This document shows positions 58,099-64,000 of a DNA stretch of 64,000 nt, one piece after another. The stretch comes from Paractinoplanes maris (GTDB taxonomy: Bacteria; Actinomycetota; Actinomycetes; Mycobacteriales; Micromonosporaceae), in NCBI RefSeq assembly GCF_023544465.1, contig NZ_JALPVL010000012.1:124001-188000 (forward strand), in the 5' to 3' direction. Below the pieces are notes generated by a model. It was not told the origin of the DNA, ran no database searches, and saw nothing but the letters and a program-made list of their open reading frames with translations. The number at the start of each line of letters is the position of its first letter. The stretch's first letter is position 1. The translations under genes were made by a program, and so were the position numbers.

Positions 58099-58827
58099 AT
58101 GACCCCCGTCGTCGAGGTGGAGAACCTCACCAAGTCGTTTCCGGCCGCCGGGGGTGACACCGTGCCGGTGCTGCGCGGCATCAGCCTCGAGGTGCCGCCC
58201 GGGCAGTTCCTGGCCGTGGTCGGGCCGAGTGGCTCCGGCAAGTCCACCCTGCTCTACTGCATGTCCGCGCTGGAGGCGGCCACCGCCGGCCGGGTGCGCC
58301 TGCTCGGTCGGGACACCGGCTCGCTCGGGCGGGGCGCGATCGCGAAGCTGCGCCGTGACCACCTCGGGTTCGTCTTCCAGTCGTACAACCTGATCCCGTC
58401 GCTCACCGCCCGCGAGAACGTCGCCCTGCCGGCCCGCCTGGCCCGCCGCCGGATCTCCGGCGCCGACGTCGACCGGGCGCTGGCCGAGGTCGGGCTGACC
58501 GAGCGCGCCGGCTATCGCCCGTCCGCGCTCTCCGGCGGGCAGCAGCAGCGGGTCGCCATCGCGCGCGTTCTCGCCGTACGCCCCGATCTGGTCTTCGCCG
58601 ACGAGCCGACCGGCGCGCTCGACACGGAGTCGGGCGCGCAGGTCCTCGACCTGCTGGCCGGGGTGGCCCGGTCGGGGGAGGGCCGCTCGGTCGTCATGGT
58701 GACCCACGACTTGGAGGCGGCCGCGCGCGCCGACCGGGTGCTCGTCCTGCGCGACGGCCTGATCCACCGCGAGCTGACCCATCCGAAGGCCGACGACGTC
58801 TTCGCCGCGGTCGCCGGGGCGTCCTGA
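58099..58827 (+). CDS. ABC transporter ATP-binding protein (MacB/LolD type)
   Basis: A 242-residue ATPase. Walker A GPSGSGKST, Q-loop FVFQSYNLIPSLT, signature LSGGQQQRVAIARVL, Walker B LVFADEPTGALD, H-loop MVTHD. The FVFQSYNL and DEPTGALD forms mark the MacB/LolD/FtsE group, which couples ATP use to FtsX-like permeases working in the envelope instead of moving solutes through the membrane. Start ATG 58099. The permease gene follows directly (1 bp gap). Confidence 0.96.
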   Translation: MTPVVEVENLTKSFPAAGGDTVPVLRGISLEVPPGQFLAVVGPSGSGKSTLLYCMSALEAATAGRVRLLGRDTGSLGRGAIAKLRRDHLGFVFQSYNLIPSLTARENVALPARLARRRISGADVDRALAEVGLTERAGYRPSALSGGQQQRVAIARVLAVRPDLVFADEPTGALDTESGAQVLDLLAGVARSGEGRSVVMVTHDLEAAARADRVLVLRDGLIHRELTHPKADDVFAAVAGAS

Positions 58828-58828
58828 C

Positions 58829-60139
58829 ATGCCGCGCCTCATCGTCAGCGACCTGATCGCCAACGGTCGCATCTGGCTCGGTGCCCTGCTCATCGCGGCG
58901 GCCACCGGGCTGGTCGGCGCGGTCGTGGCCAGTGACATCGAGACGGCGTCGGCGGCCGGCGGCAACGACGCGCTCGCCCTCTACGGCATCAGCGGCACGG
59001 TCGCGGCCTTCACCGTGGTCACCGCGCTCATCGTCGTCGGCGCGGTCACCAACCTCACGGTGACGTTGCAGCAGCGCGGATATGCCCTGTGGCAACTCGT
59101 CGGCCTGCGCCCCGGCCTGGTCCGCCTGGTCGTGACGACCCAGCTGCTGGTGGTGTCCCTCGCCGGCGGCCTCGCCGGCTGCCTGCTCGCCCTGCCCCTG
59201 GTCAAACCCCTTTTCCGGTACGGGTTCAGCGGCTCACCCGAGTTGTCGGCGCTCGACCCGAGGCTGACGCCGGCCGGTGCCGTACCCGTCGTCCTGTTCG
59301 TAGCCGTGGTGATCACGCTGGGCGGCTTCCGGGGAGCCGGCCGGGCCGCCCACACGCCACCCCTGCAGTCGTTGCGCGAGGTCGAGCCGCCCGACCGCCG
59401 GATGACCGTGGCCCGGTGGATCGGCGGCCTGGCCACCGCGGCCGTGGTCGCCGCCATCGTGGCCACCCTGCCCGGCACCGGCCTCGACACGATGGCCGTC
59501 CCGCTGATGCTGATCAGCCCGCTCCTGGCCGGCGTGCTGGCCGCGTTCGGCCCGCTGTTCCTGGCCCGCCTGGTGCGGGCCTGGACGTCGTTGCTGCCCG
59601 CCACCGCCTCCGCCGCCTGGTTCCTGGCCCGCAACAGCACCGCCGCCAACGTGGGCCGCAGCACCGCCACGATCAGCCCCCTGATGGTCGCCGTAGCCCT
59701 GGCCGGCGGCCTCTACACAGCCAACGGCGCCGTGGGTGCCCCCTCGGGCACGCTCTCCACCGGCTCGGTGGTCCTGCTGATCGGTGGCCCCTTGCTCCTG
59801 GCCGTCCTGGGCGCCGTAGCCACGGTCTTCATGTCCAGCCGCCGCCGCGACCGCGAGCTGGCCTTGATTCTGGCCGCCGGCGGCACCCCGGCGCTGGTCC
59901 TGACCGCAGCCGCCGCCGAAGCCGTCATCTACGTCGGCACCGCCCTGCTCCTGGGCGCCGCCGCCGTAGCCACCACCACCCTGATCGGCGCCTGGTCAGC
60001 CGACATGTGGACGGCGGCCGGCGTCGTCCCGTCCCTGACAGTCGCCGCCCTGGCCCTGCTCCTCCTGCTGCTCGCCACAGTCCTCCCCACCGCCCTGGCC
60101 CTGCGCCAAGAGATTCCGCGAGTCCTCGCCCCCGAATGA
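58829..60139 (+). CDS. FtsX-like ABC transporter permease
   Basis: A 436-residue membrane protein with about eight helices in two FtsX-like halves (about 10-180 and 200-430). It has no large periplasmic MacB domain, unlike MacB, and resembles actinobacterial permeases that pair with LolD-type ATPases in bacitracin/lantibiotic-type export or signalling. VTLQQRGYALWQLVGLRPGLVRLVV and RDRELALILAAGGTPALVL are the cytoplasmic coupling-helix segments. Substrate not visible; no two-component system next to it. Confidence 0.88.
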   Translation: MPRLIVSDLIANGRIWLGALLIAAATGLVGAVVASDIETASAAGGNDALALYGISGTVAAFTVVTALIVVGAVTNLTVTLQQRGYALWQLVGLRPGLVRLVVTTQLLVVSLAGGLAGCLLALPLVKPLFRYGFSGSPELSALDPRLTPAGAVPVVLFVAVVITLGGFRGAGRAAHTPPLQSLREVEPPDRRMTVARWIGGLATAAVVAAIVATLPGTGLDTMAVPLMLISPLLAGVLAAFGPLFLARLVRAWTSLLPATASAAWFLARNSTAANVGRSTATISPLMVAVALAGGLYTANGAVGAPSGTLSTGSVVLLIGGPLLLAVLGAVATVFMSSRRRDRELALILAAGGTPALVLTAAAAEAVIYVGTALLLGAAAVATTTLIGAWSADMWTAAGVVPSLTVAALALLLLLLATVLPTALALRQEIPRVLAPE

Positions 60140-60155
60140 CCTCTACCGTCACGAC

Positions 60156-60644
60156 ATGACTCAGGGCGACTACTTCGCGTCCCTGCCCCGCAAGCTGGTC
60201 GGCGCGGGCGCCCTCATCACCGACGAGGACGGCCGCCTCCTGCTGGTCGAACCCACCTACAAGGACGCGTGGGAGATCCCCGGCGGCGTGGTGGAAGCGG
60301 CCGAATCCCCTCGGGCCGGCGTCCAGCGCGAACTGCTGGAAGAACTGGGCCTGCCGATCCCCGTGGGGCAGCTCCTGGTGGTCGACTGGAACCCGCCGCG
60401 CCCGGAGGCCCCCGACCGCCCCGACGGCCTGATGTTCGTCTTCGACGCCGGCGTCCTGACTCCTGCCCGAGCCGCCGAGATAACCCTCCCGGCCACGGAG
60501 TTACGCAGCTGGCGCTGGTGCACCCCGGCTGAGGCCGAAGCGCTCCTACCCGCCCGCCTGCACCGCCGAATGGCCGCCGCTCTCCAAGCCCGCTCCCTGA
60601 ACGTCACCGTCTACTTGGAGAACGGCCACCGGCCGACGTCGTGA
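60156..60644 (+). CDS. Nudix hydrolase
   Basis: A 162-residue Nudix enzyme. The Nudix box GX5EX7REUXEEXGU is complete: GGVVEAAESPRAGVQRELLEELGL (residues about 46-69) with metal Glu residues in RELLEELG. Such enzymes cut nucleoside diphosphates linked to other groups; the exact substrate cannot be told. 16 bp after the permease gene on the same strand, so it may be co-transcribed. Confidence 0.93.
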   Translation: MTQGDYFASLPRKLVGAGALITDEDGRLLLVEPTYKDAWEIPGGVVEAAESPRAGVQRELLEELGLPIPVGQLLVVDWNPPRPEAPDRPDGLMFVFDAGVLTPARAAEITLPATELRSWRWCTPAEAEALLPARLHRRMAAALQARSLNVTVYLENGHRPTS

Positions 60645-61210
60645 CCGTTCCTTTCGATGTCGGACAGACCTCAGGGGCGCTGCCCCCGAACCCCCGGCCA
60701 TCGCTGGAGAGCCCCCAAGCCAACGGCCCGCGCTGCGAGAAAAAGCAACCCCAACCACGACAGTCTCGACCGAGCCTGGTTGAGCCAACAAAAAATACGG
60801 GAGCCCCTAGCCCATTCCATTCCCATGGATTCGACCACCCAGCACTACCCATCCGCCCCGACGAAGCTCACCCCGCACCAAGCAGCCGCGACCAAAGACG
60901 TACGCCGAAGGCGGAAGCAACCGGCATTGTTAAGTTCCCGCAAGCCCCCACCCAGCTCGGCCTGCTCGACGTGACCGCCCAGTTTCGTCCCCAGCGCGGC
61001 AGCCAGACCCCTCACCCGTCAGGTGACCGCCGCCGTCACCAGGCAATCAGCAGCCGGCGACCAGAGTCAGAGCCGCCGGCAAGCTCGCCCGCAAGGGCGG
61101 AGGCGGGGGTGAGCAAGCAAGGCCGTAGCTGCTTTTCCAGGCCCTGCTTGCTCACCCCCGCCTCCGCCCGTCCACCGCAAGCAAGCCCACCCCACCCAGC
61201 CCTCACCGAT
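60645..61210. other. 566-bp gene-free region between convergent genes
   Basis: The region between the Nudix gene (+) and the VWA gene (-) has lower GC and A-rich patches (GAGAAAAAGCAACC, CCAACAAAAAATACGGG) unlike the rest. It holds the 25-bp inverted repeat at 61095-61169. Short frames occur but none has a ribosome site and family pattern. Confidence 0.75.
61095..61169. repeat. 25-bp perfect inverted repeat with 25-nt loop
   Basis: Left arm 61095-61119 (GGGCGGAGGCGGGGGTGAGC plus AAGCA) and right arm 61145-61169 are exact reverse complements. GGCC in the loop can extend the stem. The right end is about 40 bp from the stop of the VWA gene. No T-run is present. Confidence 0.95.
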
Positions 61211-62260
61211 TCAGCCCCGCCGCCCCCCACGATTCCACCAGAGCGACAGCCCCACCCCACCGACAACCAACACCGAAGCAGCCAGCACAAACCAGAACGT
61301 GATCTCAACTTCCTGCTTGCGCAACGTGAATTCACGAGGCAGATCGGTCAGGACATCGGCCAGCTGATCGGCGTCCTCGGCGCGGAAATACCGCCCGCCC
61401 GTCGTATCCGCCACCTGCGTCAGCGCTTCTTCGTCGATTTCCATATTTCGCCCCCCTCGGCCGCCACCCCAGCCTCGGCCGCCGCCGAACGGTGAGTCGC
61501 CGCCGATCTGGTCGGCTGTGCACACCATCGGTGCCGGCTCCGTCGTTCCGAAGCCGATCGTGTAGACCCGTACCCGGCGCGCCGCCGCCTGTTCCGCCGC
61601 GGTTTCCGGGTCCACGCCGGTGGTGTTCGAGCCGTCCGTCAGCACCACGATCGTGTCCGGCTCGTAGTCGCCCAGCTGGCTCGGGGCGTCCAGCTGCACC
61701 CCGGTCTTGGCCACCCGAGGGTTGCTTTCCGCAATCGCGTCGATCGACGTCAGGATGGCTTGCCCGATCGCCGTTCCGCGGGCTGTCCGCAGCGTCCCGA
61801 TCGCGTCCAGCAGCGCGTCTTTGTCTGTTGTGGGCGCCACCAGCAGGCCCGCGATCCCCGAGAACGCGACCAGGCCGATCCTTGTCCCGTCCTCTTGTCG
61901 CTGGATGAACTGCTTGGCCGCTTCGGTCGCCACCGTGAACCGGTTGGGTTCGATGTCGGTCGAGCACATCGAGCCGGACACGTCGATGGCCAGCAGCACC
62001 GACGTGCTGTTCGAGGGCACCGACACCGAGGCCTGGGGCCGGGCCAGCGCGCCGCCGAGGGCCAGCAGGCCGGCCAGGAAGAGGAACACCGGGATTCTTC
62101 GCCGCCAGGACGTACGCCCGGGGAGGGCCGCCCGGATCAGCGCGACGCTGGAGACCGTCACCGCCGCCCGTTTGCGCCGGCGGTTGAACCACCAGCGGAT
62201 CGCCAGCAGCAGCGGCACCGCCAGCAGCGCGGTCAGGGCCCACGGCCAGCTGAACGACAT
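61211..62260 (-). CDS. VWA-domain membrane protein (BatA/BatB-like)
   Basis: A 349-residue protein: N-terminal helices at about 5-22 and 55-75, a von Willebrand A domain about 85-310 with MIDAS DxSxS in AIDVSGSMCSTD and the second metal Thr/Asp in VVLTDGSNTT, and a C-terminal helix at about 320-342. A Gly/Arg-rich loop (SPFGGGRGWGGGRGGR) sits late in the VWA domain. Bat proteins pair with MoxR ATPases and DUF58 proteins in envelope or chaperone functions. It overlaps the preceding VWA gene by 1 bp (TGATG). Confidence 0.93.
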   Translation of the reverse strand: MSFSWPWALTALLAVPLLLAIRWWFNRRRKRAAVTVSSVALIRAALPGRTSWRRRIPVFLFLAGLLALGGALARPQASVSVPSNSTSVLLAIDVSGSMCSTDIEPNRFTVATEAAKQFIQRQEDGTRIGLVAFSGIAGLLVAPTTDKDALLDAIGTLRTARGTAIGQAILTSIDAIAESNPRVAKTGVQLDAPSQLGDYEPDTIVVLTDGSNTTGVDPETAAEQAAARRVRVYTIGFGTTEPAPMVCTADQIGGDSPFGGGRGWGGGRGGRNMEIDEEALTQVADTTGGRYFRAEDADQLADVLTDLPREFTLRKQEVEITFWFVLAASVLVVGGVGLSLWWNRGGRRG

Positions 62261-63228
62261 CAGATGATCCTTCCGTGCCAGCGGGAGCCGAGGACGGCGC
62301 CCAGCATGAGCAGCAGCAGGGCGGCGCCGGCGAACGGCGCGGTCAGTTCGAGCGGCTCCTTCTCGGCGGTCAGGCGCAGGTCGATGTCTTTGGTGGTGTC
62401 GGTCAGCGTCGCCGCGTCGCCGGCCGGCAGGTAGGCGCCGCCGGTGGTCTGCGCGACCGTGGTCAGCAGGGTCGGGTCGAGTGCCGTGCCGAGCTGGAAG
62501 CCGTCCACTTCGACGGTGGAGCCGCGTTCGGTGCCCACGCCCACGGTCTGGATGCGCACTCCGGCGGCGGCCGCGAGTTCGGCCGCGGCCACCACGTCCG
62601 GTCCGCCGGTCTCCTGGCCGTCCGAGAAGACCACGATGGTTGCCGACGGCCAGTAGCCGAGCTCGGGTGGCGCCGCGCCCTCCTCGGGCAGGGCGATGGT
62701 CTTGCCGGTGATCGTGCCCAGGGCGACCAGGATCGCCTGGCCCAGCGAGGTGCCTCCGCTGGGTGACAACCGGCTGATCGCGGCCAGCGCGGCCTGATGG
62801 TCGTCGCTGGGGGCCTGGGTGAGCAGCGCCTGGTCGCCGAAGACGAGTACGCCGACGTCGACCGTGCTGGGCTGGTCGTCGACGAACTCCTTGGCCGCGG
62901 CCTGGGCGGCGGCGAGCCGGGTGGGCTGGACGTCGTCGGCTTTCATGCTGTTGGACACGTCGAAGGCCAGCAGCACCGTGCCCGAGACGCGGGGCACGGT
63001 GACCTCGGCCTGCGGCCGGGCCAGCCCGACGAGCAGGATCGGCAGGGCGATGAGGATCAGGACGTACGGGAGGTGGCGGCGCACCGCCGCGCGCCGGGTC
63101 GGCACACCCGCGAAGCCGGCGCGGGCCAGCGCCGCCGTGCGTTGTCGCTGGATCCGGACGTACGCGAACACGGCCGCGACCGTGACGAGCAGGGCGACCG
63201 CGAGCAGCGCCGGGTAGAGGAAGCTCAC
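62260..63228 (-). CDS. VWA-domain membrane protein (BatA-like)
   Basis: A 322-residue protein of the same layout: N-terminal helices (SFLYPALLAVALLVTVAAVFAYV; about 53-72), VWA domain about 80-290 with MIDAS AFDVSNSMKADD and VVFSDGQETGG, and a C-terminal helix (about 295-315). The stop overlaps the next start and the gene begins inside the end of the DUF58 gene (4-bp overlap at 63225-63228), so the three are one operon. The two VWA proteins are paralogues, as in classic BatA-BatB pairs. Confidence 0.93.
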   Translation of the reverse strand: MSFLYPALLAVALLVTVAAVFAYVRIQRQRTAALARAGFAGVPTRRAAVRRHLPYVLILIALPILLVGLARPQAEVTVPRVSGTVLLAFDVSNSMKADDVQPTRLAAAQAAAKEFVDDQPSTVDVGVLVFGDQALLTQAPSDDHQAALAAISRLSPSGGTSLGQAILVALGTITGKTIALPEEGAAPPELGYWPSATIVVFSDGQETGGPDVVAAAELAAAAGVRIQTVGVGTERGSTVEVDGFQLGTALDPTLLTTVAQTTGGAYLPAGDAATLTDTTKDIDLRLTAEKEPLELTAPFAGAALLLLMLGAVLGSRWHGRII

Positions 63229-64000
63229 CGGCGCCCCCGCCCCGAGCGCTGCACCATGTCGATCAGCACTGCCAGCAGGTCCTGGTCGGTGGTGATGCGC
63301 TGGGCGCTGACCCCGGCCCGGCGCATGCCGTCGGCCAGTTCGGTCTCGCGGGCGCCGGCCTGGTCGGCCAGCCGGCTGCGCAGCAGCGGGTCACTCGTGT
63401 CGACCAGCAGCTGCTCGCCGGTTTCGGCGTCCTCGACCAGGATCACGCCGAGGTCGGGCAGTTCGACCTCGGCCGGGTCGACCACGCGGATCACCACCAC
63501 CTCGTGCCGGTGGGTGAGCCGGGCCAGCGGCCGGTCCCAGCCCTGCTCGCCGATGAAGTCGCTCATCACGAAGATCAGGCTGCGCCGGCGCGAGGTGGTG
63601 GTCGCGGCCAGATGGAGCATGGCGCCGAGGTCGGTCGTCTTGCCGGGCTTGCCCGGGGGTGCCGGCCGCAGCAGCTCGCGGGTGATCCGCAGGACCTGGT
63701 CGCGGCCGCCGCGGGGCGGGATGATCTGGTGCCCGGCGTTGTCGTAGAGGATGGCGCCGACCCGGTTGCCGCCGCGGGAGATCAGCCGCGCGATGCTGAC
63801 GGCCAGCTCGGTGGCGGTCGACTCCTTGCCCGCGCCGCCGCTTGCCGTGGGGCGGCCGAACCGCATCGAGGCCGACCGGTCGATGACCAGCCAGGCGGTC
63901 AGCTCGCGATCCTCGGTGTACTGCCGCACGTACGGCTCGTCGAGGCGCGCCGTGACGTTCCAGTCGATGTGGCGGACGTCGTCCTCGGCCGCATACAGCC
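63225..64000 (-). CDS. DUF58-domain protein, N-terminus cut by window edge
   Basis: At least 258 residues; the frame is open to the right edge. The DUF58 signature is seen at the edge: DDVRHIDWNVTARLDEPYVRQ, followed by VIDRSASMRFG (VWA-like MIDAS) and FVMSDFIGEQGWD. DUF58 proteins are found after MoxR ATPase genes; a moxR gene is expected just outside the window. The ATG at 63929 falls inside the conserved domain, so it is not the start. Confidence 0.92.
   Translation of the reverse strand, partial: LYAAEDDVRHIDWNVTARLDEPYVRQYTEDRELTAWLVIDRSASMRFGRPTASGGAGKESTATELAVSIARLISRGGNRVGAILYDNAGHQIIPPRGGRDQVLRITRELLRPAPPGKPGKTTDLGAMLHLAATTTSRRRSLIFVMSDFIGEQGWDRPLARLTHRHEVVVIRVVDPAEVELPDLGVILVEDAETGEQLLVDTSDPLLRSRLADQAGARETELADGMRRAGVSAQRITTDQDLLAVLIDMVQRSGRGRR

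Noticed and set aside
60657..60974. A 105-codon gene after the Nudix gene
   Set aside because: No ribosome site, composition unlike coding sequence in this genome, and no family pattern.

Overview
The window is high-GC DNA with strong G/C preference at third codon positions. It carries an EspC-like type VII secretion substrate, an MptB/GT87 lipomannan-type mannosyltransferase pair, several ECF sigma factors, and secreted plant-cell-wall enzymes with RICIN or CBM2 domains. This points to a filamentous soil actinomycete, most likely Micromonosporaceae (Actinoplanes/Micromonospora-like). The genus is an inference; no rRNA is present. No transposase, integrase, phage structural gene or CRISPR array was seen. 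The two tRNA genes are Leu(UAG) and His(GUG).

Layout. 1-1.3 kb: two genes of a type VII secretion locus cut by the left edge. 1.4-9.4 kb: a histidine-utilisation operon on the minus strand (RpiR regulator, hutU, M20 amidohydrolase, hutF, hutI, hutH), mostly joined by 4-bp stop/start overlaps, using the deiminase (HutF) route. 9.6-12.0 kb: a leucyl-tRNA synthetase paralogue lacking the CP1 editing domain, beside a decayed FAD oxidoreductase. 12.1-22.8 kb: a copper/redox neighbourhood with a CPH-type P-type ATPase under a CsoR-like operator, micro-ORFs, MOSC protein, expansin-like protein, GNAT, tRNA-Leu, Bcp peroxiredoxin, a DsbA/MauE set, an ECF sigma factor and a CopC-CopD fusion. 22.9-28.1 kb: one giant gene for a membrane-anchored repeat protein with a histone H1-like tail. 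28.5-31.6 kb: orn, tRNA-His, a TetR regulator, a non-coding minisatellite and an SDR.

31.7-36.9 kb: the most distinctive locus. A single polypeptide joins an ECF sigma factor, a ZAS zinc-finger anti-sigma motif, one membrane segment and an extracellular right-handed beta-helix. It is divergent from a RICIN-pectinesterase and a RICIN-pectate lyase preceded by a CebR-like palindrome. 36.9-43.4 kb: CPBP protein, two histidine kinases, lactate permease, VOC protein and two unknown proteins. 43.5-47 kb: trimodular xylanase/deacetylase/CBM2 enzyme with two candidate operators, and a lipoprotein beta-propeller. 47-52 kb: ECF sigma/anti-sigma pair and a large secreted subtilase. 52-58 kb: regulator plus fold-III PLP decarboxylase, two mannosyltransferases, an Ltp-repeat protein. 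58-60.6 kb: ABC exporter and Nudix. 61.2-64 kb: two VWA proteins and a DUF58 protein (Bat/MoxR-type cluster), cut by the right edge.

Themes: plant polysaccharide attack (pectinesterase, pectate lyase, xylanase, expansin) with candidate cello- and xylo-oligosaccharide operators; copper handling; and repeated, independent expansion of short tandem repeats in hutF, the giant gene, the sigma/beta-helix gene and the 30.2-30.6 kb minisatellite. All functions are read from sequence motifs and family knowledge; no database search was run.
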